Origin: Ilumatobacter coccineus YM16-304
GTDB taxonomy: Bacteria; Actinomycetota; Acidimicrobiia; Acidimicrobiales; Ilumatobacteraceae
Length of the DNA: 64,000 bases
Reading direction: 5' to 3'
NCBI RefSeq assembly: GCF_000348785.1
Contig: NC_020520.1
Coordinates: forward strand, 3,968,001 to 4,032,000
Shown: in pieces, positions 8,062 through 16,029 of the stretch
Layout: each line of letters begins with the position of its first letter
How positions within the stretch are numbered: position 1 is the first letter of the stretch
Notes under the pieces: generated by a model
Databases searched by the model: none
What the model saw: the letters and a program-made list of their open reading frames with translations, nothing else
Told to the model about the DNA's origin: nothing
Position numbers and translations under genes: made by a program

Positions 8062-9975
8062 CTACTCGTGTCGGATGTGCAGGTCCGGCAGGCCCCAACA
8101 CGCGATCCCCATGTCGTTGGCCATGATCGCGAGACCCTCGGTCTCGATCTCACCGAGTTCGTCGCGTCCGACCAACGACGGATCGGTGCGAACGCGTGAG
8201 TTGAAGATGCCATGTCGATAGGCCGGCCAGATGAGGCCGTCGCGGTGACGGTCGGCGTTGACGAGCAGCATCGTCCCGCCGACTGCGTGGAGTTCGACGA
8301 GCCCGGTCCCCGCGTAGTCGTCGAGATGGAAGAGGCCCTGGTCGGTCCAGGCGTTGAGGTCGAACAACGCACCCTTCGAGTCGAAGCAGTTCGGGTGCAC
8401 GACGTCCTCGCCCACCGCGAGCAGTTGCGCGATGACGTCTGACGGGAAGTCGACGACGTCGCCGTCGAGCCAGAGCGCCCACTCGGCGTCACCGAGACCG
8501 CGAGACAGGAGCTGATTGCGACTCTTCGCCAACACGGTCCGTCGATCGACCTGATGCCGCGCGTCCGACCTCTCAACGTCCTCCGGCATCCGGTATCCGA
8601 AATCGCGCTCGAACACCGACCACCTGATCCCGGCATCGGTGAGCCGTTCGAACTCTGAACGGAACGCGGCCGCGGTGCCGTCGACGCTGTCGCTGACGAG
8701 CACGGCGACCGACAGACGCTCGGCCGGGTGTTCCAAGCCGAGGATCCGGTCGACATACGCGGGAGCCCGGTGTGCCGAGTCCTTCAGCGGAGTCAGCACG
8801 ACCACCTCGGGCGGCTCCGCCGAAACGGTGGCTGTCGAGGCGCGAACGGTCGACGATGGCCGAACTCGCTCTGGGCACGCGCCGAGCGCGGCCGCCGCCA
8901 CGCTGTCGGCGGAGTAGCGGTCGCGGAGCTCGGGTCCGAGCTGCTTCGCTCGATCGAGCAGCGCTGTCGCTGATCCGTCGACGACGCTGCGCAACACGTC
9001 GATCGCGGCATCGATGTCGGCGTGTGCCCACCGCGTCCCGCGCTCGAAGAGCGTCGTGTCGGCGTGGTACGTCGGGACCATCTCGAACGGGATCAGGCCC
9101 GGGTAGTCGGTGCCGAGGTATTCGACGTGACCGCCGTACCCGGTGATGATCGCGGGCACACCGAGCGACGCTGCATCGAACGCGGCCAGCCCCCAGCCCT
9201 CCGACGCCGTGAGCGACAACGTGCACGCCGACCGTTCGAGCAGCCCGGCGATCTCGGCATCGCTCCACGTCGCCGTCTCGACGAGCACCCGCGGAGCATC
9301 GGGATAGCGGCTCAACAGCGCGGCGATCATCTGAGCCGGCGACTCCGGCAAGCCCGGCCACTGCATGCTGTGGGGCCACGTCTTGACGACCAGCACGACA
9401 TCGTCGGCTGCGGTGAACGCTCGACAGAACGCCTCGATCGCCCGATCGGGACGCTTGCGCCAATCCCACGCCGACACGACCGTGACGATGGCGACCCCGT
9501 CGGGAATGGTGATCGGAGGCGCACACGGCTCGACGAGCTCGATCGCGTGCGGCACGACGTGGACCGGCTTGTCGAACGCTCGCTCGAAGGTCCGACGATT
9601 CCACTCCGTCGGGACCCAGAACTCATCGACGCACGACATCTCGAAGCGCCACTGCAGCGGGAGGTCTTCGAGCTCCCACACCGAGTGTCCGATTCGGTGT
9701 CGGGCCGGCAACGATTCGGACACCGACGACCACTTCGCCGGCACGCTGTGCAAGACGAGTACGTCGTCGGGAGATTCGGGTCGGCGCAGCGCCCTCATCC
9801 ACGCCGGCGCCGCCGACGAGTCGAGCGCGCGATCACGACCAGGGCCGCCCAGGGCGACGAGCGGCTCCCACGCCACGTCGGCGCCGGCCGCCACGAGCGA
9901 GCGGATGCAACGCTGAGCAGCAACGCCGATGCCGGCCGGCGTCCACTCGCACGCGTAGCGAATTCGATCCGGCAC
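8062..9975 (-). CDS. bifunctional glycosyltransferase: GT4 fused to Anp1-like domain
   Basis: 637 residues with two catalytic-looking domains. Residues 1-370 are a GT4 enzyme paralogous to the protein at 1867-3030 (RYACEWTPAGIGVAAQRC, VSAWDWRKRPDRAIEAF, SEGWGLAAFDAASLGVPAI). Residues about 389-637 resemble the Anp1/GT62 family, alpha-mannosyltransferase subunits best known from yeast: VVVLTPLKDSAHRAPAYVDR, VFERDFGY, LAKSRNQLLSRGL, WALWLDGDVVDFPSDVI (the DxD) and VVHPNCFD. The start is GTG 9975, where homology begins, 7 nt after TAACCT, so probably leaderless. Fusion suggests two consecutive sugar additions (inference). It is divergent from the gene at 9995 and convergent with the decarboxylase. 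Confidence 0.82.
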   Translation of the reverse strand: MPDRIRYACEWTPAGIGVAAQRCIRSLVAAGADVAWEPLVALGGPGRDRALDSSAAPAWMRALRRPESPDDVLVLHSVPAKWSSVSESLPARHRIGHSVWELEDLPLQWRFEMSCVDEFWVPTEWNRRTFERAFDKPVHVVPHAIELVEPCAPPITIPDGVAIVTVVSAWDWRKRPDRAIEAFCRAFTAADDVVLVVKTWPHSMQWPGLPESPAQMIAALLSRYPDAPRVLVETATWSDAEIAGLLERSACTLSLTASEGWGLAAFDAASLGVPAIITGYGGHVEYLGTDYPGLIPFEMVPTYHADTTLFERGTRWAHADIDAAIDVLRSVVDGSATALLDRAKQLGPELRDRYSADSVAAAALGACPERVRPSSTVRASTATVSAEPPEVVVLTPLKDSAHRAPAYVDRILGLEHPAERLSVAVLVSDSVDGTAAAFRSEFERLTDAGIRWSVFERDFGYRMPEDVERSDARHQVDRRTVLAKSRNQLLSRGLGDAEWALWLDGDVVDFPSDVIAQLLAVGEDVVHPNCFDSKGALFDLNAWTDQGLFHLDDYAGTGLVELHAVGGTMLLVNADRHRDGLIWPAYRHGIFNSRVRTDPSLVGRDELGEIETEGLAIMANDMGIACWGLPDLHIRHE

Positions 9976-9997
9976 GATCGGTAGGTTAACGATCGTG
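9973..9997. promoter_or_regulatory. palindromic bidirectional leaderless promoter
   Basis: CACGATCG (9973-9980) and CGATCGTG (9990-9997) are perfect inverted arms, and each includes one of the two divergent GTG start codons. Between them TAGGTT (9982-9987) lies 7 nt before GTG 9995. On the other strand TAACCT (9988-9983) lies 7 nt before GTG 9975. The layout repeats that at 3031-3051, here with added dyad symmetry that could be an operator. Confidence 0.6.
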
Positions 9998-11356
9998 CGG
10001 ATCGCCCTCGCAACTCCGTTCGACCCCGGTTTGGCCGGCAACGGATCATCGTTGCGCGCTCGTTTCTGGCGCGAAACGCTCGCCGAGATGGGCGACCTCA
10101 CGACGTTCGTGGTCCCGGTCAGCACCCCGTCCCCGGTCGTCGACGCTCAACCCGAGCTCGGCGAGTTCCGGGTCGTCGAGCCGATGCCGATCGAGAACGC
10201 GGTGTTCCCAGAGCGCTCGCTGCTCGCGTCGGAGTACCTCGGCGTCCTGACCGGGGAGACCGCTCCACCCTTCGATCTGATCGTCGGCTTTCGTTCGTAT
10301 CTCGGACCGTTCGCCGTGGGTCTGCGCGGCGGCTCGCCGGCGTGCCTCGTCGTCGACCTCGACGACGACGATGTGGCGTTCCACGACTCGCGTGGCGAAC
10401 ACGACCTCGCCCGACAGCACCGCGTGATGATCGACTGGTTCGCTCCGCACACCGACCTCCTCGTCAGCGCGTCGGGATTCGGGTCGACCGCGATCGTGCC
10501 GAACGTCGCCCCGAGCTCGCCCGTCGCCGAGCCGGCCGCTCCCCCGACTCACCCGCCGATTGTCACGATGTTCGGCAACCTCGACTACGCGCCGAATCGT
10601 GACGCAGCGCGTTGGCTCAGCACCGAGGTCTGGCCGCTCGTGTCACGCCTGGTCCCCGACGCCGAACTCGTCGTGTGCGGCACCGGCAGCGACGACCTCG
10701 ACCACGGCATCGGCTTCGTCGACGATCTCGGCGCTCTACTCGAGCGTTCGAGGTGCACCGTCGCCCCGATCCTCAGCGGCTCGGGAACGCGCATCAAGAT
10801 CCTCGAATCGTGGGCGCACGGCGTGCCCGTCGTGACGACGAGTCTCGGCGTCGAAGGCCTCGACGCTCGAGACGGCGTCCACGTGCTCGTCGCCGACGAC
10901 GCTGCGTCGTTCGCAGTGCGCATCGTCGACCTGCTCGACGACCCGGCGATGCGAGCGTCGCTGAGCCGAAGCGGCCTCGAACTCGTGGCCGACCGCTACG
11001 CGAAGCCGCATGTGGCGACCGCGGCACGCGAACTGCTCGACCAGACGGTTCGACGGTCGATCCGTCGCCCCGGGCCGGCACAGGCGGACGATCTCGACCT
11101 CGCGGAGGCCGACGACGGCCTGGTCGTGTTCGAACCCACGGCTTCGGCCGCGCATCACCTCAATCCGTCGGCAGCGGTCGTGTTCATGCTCTGCGACGGT
11201 GCCACCGACGCGGTCACGATCGCCGAGCGATATGCCGAGACCTTCGGGCTCGACGAGCCACCACTGGCGCAGGTCGTTCGCACGATCGACGACCTCGTTC
11301 ACAAGCGCCTCCTCGAACCCGCCTCCTGGACCGTAGCCCCGACGCCTCGGCAGTGA
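9995..11356 (+). CDS. GT4 glycosyltransferase with C-terminal PqqD-like domain
   Basis: 453 residues. The N-terminal half shows DLIVGFRSYLGPFAVGL and VDLDDDDVAFHDS. The GT4 C-terminal Rossmann domain has TMFGNLDYAPNRDAARWL, GSGTRIKILESWAHGVPVV and LGVEGL (about 262-289). Residues about 388-441 form a PqqD-like domain: HHLNPSAAVVFMLCDGATDA, then an amphipathic stretch ending LVHKRLLE. This is the classic PqqD pattern (hLN-x-Sa...LCDG-x-x-Ti). GT-PqqD fusions are uncommon in my experience. The domain may recognise a peptide segment of an acceptor or partner. The start is GTG 9995, leaderless. hheG follows after 37 bp on the same strand and could be co-transcribed. Confidence 0.82.
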   Translation: MRIALATPFDPGLAGNGSSLRARFWRETLAEMGDLTTFVVPVSTPSPVVDAQPELGEFRVVEPMPIENAVFPERSLLASEYLGVLTGETAPPFDLIVGFRSYLGPFAVGLRGGSPACLVVDLDDDDVAFHDSRGEHDLARQHRVMIDWFAPHTDLLVSASGFGSTAIVPNVAPSSPVAEPAAPPTHPPIVTMFGNLDYAPNRDAARWLSTEVWPLVSRLVPDAELVVCGTGSDDLDHGIGFVDDLGALLERSRCTVAPILSGSGTRIKILESWAHGVPVVTTSLGVEGLDARDGVHVLVADDAASFAVRIVDLLDDPAMRASLSRSGLELVADRYAKPHVATAARELLDQTVRRSIRRPGPAQADDLDLAEADDGLVVFEPTASAAHHLNPSAAVVFMLCDGATDAVTIAERYAETFGLDEPPLAQVVRTIDDLVHKRLLEPASWTVAPTPRQ

Positions 11357-11393
11357 GTCGTCGCGGTCGTCGGCGAGGTGCAAACATCGGACG

Positions 11394-12182
11394 ATGTCGA
11401 ACGCCGAGAACCGTCCAGTCGCACTGATCACCATGGCCACCGGGTACGTCGGTCCGGCCCTCGCCCGCACCATGGCCGACCGCGGGTTCGATCTCGTGCT
11501 CCACGGCACGGCCGGCGACGGCACGATGGTCGGCGTCGAGGAATCGTTCGACAGCCAGATCGCCGACCTCGCGAAGCGCGGCGCCGACGTGCTCACGATC
11601 AGCGACGTCGATCTCACCACCCGAACCGGCAACCAGTCGATGATCGAGCGGGTACTCGAACGATTTGGACGGCTCGACTCGGCATGTCTGGTCACCGGAC
11701 TCATCGTCACCGGCAAGTTCCTCGACATGACCGACGACCAGTGGGCCAAGGTCAAGGCCACCAACCTCGACATGGTGTTCCACGGACTCCAGGCGGTGCT
11801 GCCCCCGATGGTCGCGGCCGGCGCCGGGCAGTGCGTGGTGTTCACGTCGGCCACCGGCGGGCGTCCCGACCCGATGGTGTCGATCTACGGCGGCACCCGA
11901 GCCGGAGCGAACGGCATCGTGCGTGCCGTCGGTCTCGAACACGCTCGCCACGGCGTGCAGGTCAACGCGATCGGCACCAACTACATGGACTTCCCGGGCT
12001 TCCTCAAGGCGTCGCGGGCCGACGGAGACCCCGAACGTCGGGCCATGATCGAAGCGCAGGTCCCGCTGCGCCGACTCGGCACGATGGACGAACTGTCGAG
12101 CGTCACGGCTGGTCTCCTCGACGGCTCCAACCGCTTCCAGACCGGTCAGTTCTTCGACTTCTCCGGCGGCTGGGGCGCCTGA
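11394..12182 (+). CDS. hheG: halohydrin dehalogenase HheG
   Basis: 262 residues, a short-chain-dehydrogenase fold repurposed as a lyase. It releases halide from vicinal haloalcohols to give epoxides, and in reverse opens epoxides with azide, cyanide or nitrite. The catalytic triad is Ser152-Tyr165-Arg169 (S-x12-Y-x3-R), with Arg replacing the SDR Lys. The Gly-rich NAD motif is replaced by the halide pocket T-x4-Y-x-G (TMATGYVG, residues 13-20). Thr123 is present (KATN). From memory this is the HheG characterised from Ilumatobacter coccineus, noted for accepting cyclic epoxides. The C-terminal AIGTNYMDFPGF and QFFDFSGGWGA fit. No obvious haloalcohol pathway genes flank it, so its native substrate is unknown. 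Confidence 0.95.
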   Translation: MSNAENRPVALITMATGYVGPALARTMADRGFDLVLHGTAGDGTMVGVEESFDSQIADLAKRGADVLTISDVDLTTRTGNQSMIERVLERFGRLDSACLVTGLIVTGKFLDMTDDQWAKVKATNLDMVFHGLQAVLPPMVAAGAGQCVVFTSATGGRPDPMVSIYGGTRAGANGIVRAVGLEHARHGVQVNAIGTNYMDFPGFLKASRADGDPERRAMIEAQVPLRRLGTMDELSSVTAGLLDGSNRFQTGQFFDFSGGWGA

Positions 12183-12190
12183 CCCCAGCC

Positions 12191-12219
12191 CGTCATTCGG
12201 TGTCAGACACCAGTTGACG
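12191..12219. repeat. TGTCAGACA-type palindrome at convergent gene ends
   Basis: GGTGTC-A-GACACC (12199-12211) is flanked by outer arms CGTCA/TGACG with three mismatched positions between. CCAGTTGACG then repeats once more at 12222-12231. It lies between the stop of hheG (12182) and the stop of the NUDIX gene (12255), as a bidirectional terminator would. The core recurs at 37949, 41759 and 45875. Confidence 0.7.
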
Positions 12220-12254
12220 CACCAGTTGACGGACGACCTTCGACGGCGGCCGGG

Positions 12255-12941
12255 TCAGGACTGCAGCGAGAGCAACTCGACGAGCATGTGGGCGGTGGCG
12301 CCCCACACGGTCTCGTCGTCGAGGTGGAAGAAGTGGAGCGGCCGGTCGACCGGCGCGAGGCCCCAACGCTCGCGGTGGTACGTGCCCGGACGGGTGAGCT
12401 CGGCGATCGGCGTCCACATCACCCGGTCGGCTTCCATCGTCTTCGGTTCGAGCTCGAGGCGGTCGTCGAGCGTCGCCACGATCGGCACGATGTAGCTCTT
12501 CGACACGAACGTCGAGAGGTGACCGAGTTCGCCCACCACCGTCGGTCGTTGCGGTGAGAGCCCGACCTCCTCGTGCGCTTCGCGCAGCGCCGTCTCGATC
12601 GGCGACTCCCCCGGGTCGCAGCGGCCTCCCGGGAAGCTGATCTCACCCTTGTGGTTGCGCAGCTGCATCGATCGACGGGTGAGGAGCACCTCGGCCCCGG
12701 CCGGGCCGTCGGCGAGCACCAGGAGCACCGCCGAGTGCTTCGCCTCGGGAAACGTCGGTGCGATCGGGGCGGGCGTGTCGATGACCGGTCGGGTCAGTTC
12801 GTCGACCGACCACGTCGCCCCGAGCGGCCAGGGGGTCTCGTACTCCTCGACCGCGCTGGGCGGACGCGGGATGGTCTGGCGGCCGCCTCGGCGACGGGGA
12901 GTTCCGTCGGGTCGAGCGTTGGCGCCGTTCGTCATCGTCAC
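12255..12941 (-). CDS. NUDIX hydrolase, CoA-pyrophosphatase-like
   Basis: About 228 residues from GTG 12941; ATG 12935 is two codons later. The Nudix box is complete: GGRCDPGESPIETALREAHE followed by EVGL, fitting G-x5-E-x7-REUXEEXGU. Preceding KHSAVLLVLADG and LTRRSMQLRNHKGEISFPGG match the CoA diphosphatase (NudL/YeaB) subgroup, including the characteristic L-R-x-H-x-G-(E/Q)-I-(S/A)-F-P-G-G stretch. Those enzymes split CoA or acyl-CoA to 3',5'-ADP and phosphopantetheine. It is convergent with hheG. Confidence 0.85.
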   Translation of the reverse strand: MTMTNGANARPDGTPRRRGGRQTIPRPPSAVEEYETPWPLGATWSVDELTRPVIDTPAPIAPTFPEAKHSAVLLVLADGPAGAEVLLTRRSMQLRNHKGEISFPGGRCDPGESPIETALREAHEEVGLSPQRPTVVGELGHLSTFVSKSYIVPIVATLDDRLELEPKTMEADRVMWTPIAELTRPGTYHRERWGLAPVDRPLHFFHLDDETVWGATAHMLVELLSLQS

Positions 12942-12992
12942 CGATCGTTCAGCCCTTTCACGGTGTGAAGTCTACGAGTCGGTCGAGTGCGG

Positions 12993-13514
12993 TCAGTCGG
13001 CGGAGGTGTCGTCGTCGGCCGACAGGTTCTTCTTCACGCGCTTGGCCATGTTGATGCCGTCGCCGACGATGCGACCGGCCTTCTGTCCGACCTCTTCGCT
13101 GGTCGGCCGCGCCGGCTTCTTGCGCTGCGACTTGGCGCTACGCCGTCGCTCCTTGCGTTCGTCACGGGTGGCGAAGTCGGTGTTCCACCACACGAACGCG
13201 AGCACCACGGCGAGCAGCACCATCAGCACGCGAGCATTGTCGCCGAGCGCGATCGTCGGTTGCACGGCGGCGACGACGACGGCAGCGATGATGGCGATGT
13301 CGATGATGCGATGCAGCTTGCGGCCGTAGAGACGGAACGCTCCCGCCGGTCCGATGGTGAGCGCGGCGTTGATCATGATCGCCACACCGAGCGCGGCCGG
13401 GACCGCCGGCGTTTCGCTCTGGATGCTCGACGACACGAACACGGCGCCGATGAGGTACTCGACCCCTTGATGCAGCCAGAACGGCCGCATCGCTCCTCTC
13501 GGTTCGCTCGCCAT
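12993..13514 (-). CDS. small membrane protein with basic C-terminal tail, function unknown
   Basis: 173 residues. Four hydrophobic segments cover the first ~115 residues (LIGAVFVSSSI, VPAALGVAIMINAALTIGPAGAF, IIDIAIIAAVVVAAVQPTIAL, VLMVLLAVVLAFVWW). A strongly basic cytoplasmic tail follows (DERKERRRSAKSQRKKPARP), ending acidic. The tail might contact nucleic acid or acidic lipids, but no motif identifies it. It is probably leaderless: TACCCT (13528-13523) ends 8 nt before ATG 13514. Palindromes and direct repeats lie upstream. The gene is 51 bp downstream of the NUDIX start on the same strand. Confidence 0.65.
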   Translation of the reverse strand: MASEPRGAMRPFWLHQGVEYLIGAVFVSSSIQSETPAVPAALGVAIMINAALTIGPAGAFRLYGRKLHRIIDIAIIAAVVVAAVQPTIALGDNARVLMVLLAVVLAFVWWNTDFATRDERKERRRSAKSQRKKPARPTSEEVGQKAGRIVGDGINMAKRVKKNLSADDDTSAD

Positions 13515-13747
13515 ACGTGGCGAGGGTACCCGCGCCGGACGCTTTGTCTCAGAGACAAACCGTCCGAGGGTGATATCCGGCCAGGCCAGATGTCGTCGCG
13601 TGAGGGTGATATTTGGCCAGGCCAGAAATCACCCTGTATCGAAGCGGGAGTCGCCCCGCAGCGCGCAGCGCCACACGGCGAGTCTGTCGGCGATGGAACT
13701 GACGACCGGAACGAACCGCCGTGACCGCCAGCGCGTTCGAAGAACGC
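13515..13747. other. intergenic region with palindrome and repeated TGGCCAGGCCA boxes
   Basis: No gene is credible in 13515-13857. It holds the TACCCT hexamer (13523-13528) of the downstream membrane-protein gene and a perfect 17-bp palindrome TTTGTCTC-A-GAGACAAA (13543-13559). Two 25-bp direct repeats (13566-13590 and 13602-13626) have a 36-bp period, and each contains the palindrome TGGCC-A-GGCCA. The second is enclosed by GGGTGAT/ATCACCC arms (13604-13610 and 13628-13634). From 13635 to 13747 I see nothing. The boxes could be operators for the minus-strand gene at 12993. Confidence 0.5.
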
Positions 13748-13782
13748 AAAAGGGGAGCCGGCTCGAAGCCGGCTCCCCTTTT
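13748..13782 (-). terminator. intrinsic terminator of groEL
   Basis: A perfect 16-bp stem (13748-13763 with 13767-13782) and a 3-nt loop. It is GC-rich in the middle with an AAAA/TTTT run at the base, so it can end transcription in either direction. It lies 76 bp past the groEL stop. Confidence 0.85.
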
Positions 13783-13857
13783 GACTGAACGTGAAGACGA
13801 CGAAGTCGGCTTCGAGCTGACGGAGTCAGCGTGGCGGGACGGAGTCCCGCCGAACGG

Positions 13858-15507
<1,650 letters not shown>

Positions 15508-15558
15508 CTAGCGGATGTATTGGCGAGTGGGGAAAGTGTTGCGATTGGTGTGGAGGGG

Positions 15559-15849
15559 TCAGCCGACGATGGCGAGCACGTCGCGGCTGTTCAGGACGAG
15601 CAGGTCTTCTCCGCCCGAGCTGACCTCGGTGCCGCCGTACTTGCTGTACATGACGATGTCACCGACGTTGATGCCGACTTCGATCAGTTCGCCAGTGGTC
15701 TCGGAGCGCTTGCCCGGGCCGACGGCGAGCACTTCGCCCTGCTGCGGCTTTTCCTTGGCGGAGTCGGGGATGACCAGACCGGATGCGGTCTGCGTCTCGG
15801 CCTCGGCAGGCCGGACCACGATGCGGTCATCGAGTGGCTTCAGGTTCAT
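15559..15849 (-). CDS. groS: co-chaperonin GroES
   Basis: 96 residues starting [18 protein letters not shown], with the mobile loop ([18 protein letters not shown]) that contacts GroEL, and AVGPGKR. It caps the GroEL folding chamber as a heptamer. A GGAGG Shine-Dalgarno lies at 15862-15858 (minus strand). It is first gene of the groES-groEL operon. Confidence 0.98.
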   Translation of the reverse strand: MNLKPLDDRIVVRPAEAETQTASGLVIPDSAKEKPQQGEVLAVGPGKRSETTGELIEVGINVGDIVMYSKYGGTEVSSGGEDLLVLNSRDVLAIVG

Positions 15850-15939
15850 GTTTCATGCCTCCATTGGCAGTTCACGTAGTGAATTTCAGTGCGGATTGGT
15901 TCGACTCGACTTCGAGTCACGCTTGAGGTCACACACGCT

Positions 15940-16014
15940 TTGGCACTCCCTCAAACCGAGTGCCAACACTACGCCTCGCGATCGGAGTTGGCAACCGGCA
16001 AGCGAGAGTGCCAA
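15940..16014 (-). promoter_or_regulatory. groES promoter with two CIRCE operators
   Basis: CIRCE 1 (15940-15966) is perfect: TTGGCACTC-N9-GAGTGCCAA. CIRCE 2 (15988-16014) keeps N9 and GAGTGCCAA, but its other arm is degenerate (TTGGCAACC). On the minus strand -35 TTGCCA (15994-15989) and -10 TAGTGT (15971-15966) are 17 bp apart. The degenerate operator overlaps the -35 and the perfect one begins at the -10. HrcA should repress from both. hrcA is not in the window. Confidence 0.9.
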
Positions 16015-16029
16015 TCGAGGTACTGCGGT

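Noticed and set aside
3028-11393. A short RiPP precursor gene to go with the PqqD-like domains.
   Set aside because: Intergenic gaps in the cluster are 8-98 bp and contain no credible short coding frame; no radical SAM enzyme is present.
11394-12182. Ordinary NAD(P)-dependent short-chain dehydrogenase.
   Set aside because: The catalytic Lys is Arg, and the Gly-rich cofactor motif is replaced by T-x4-Y-x-G, as in halohydrin dehalogenases.
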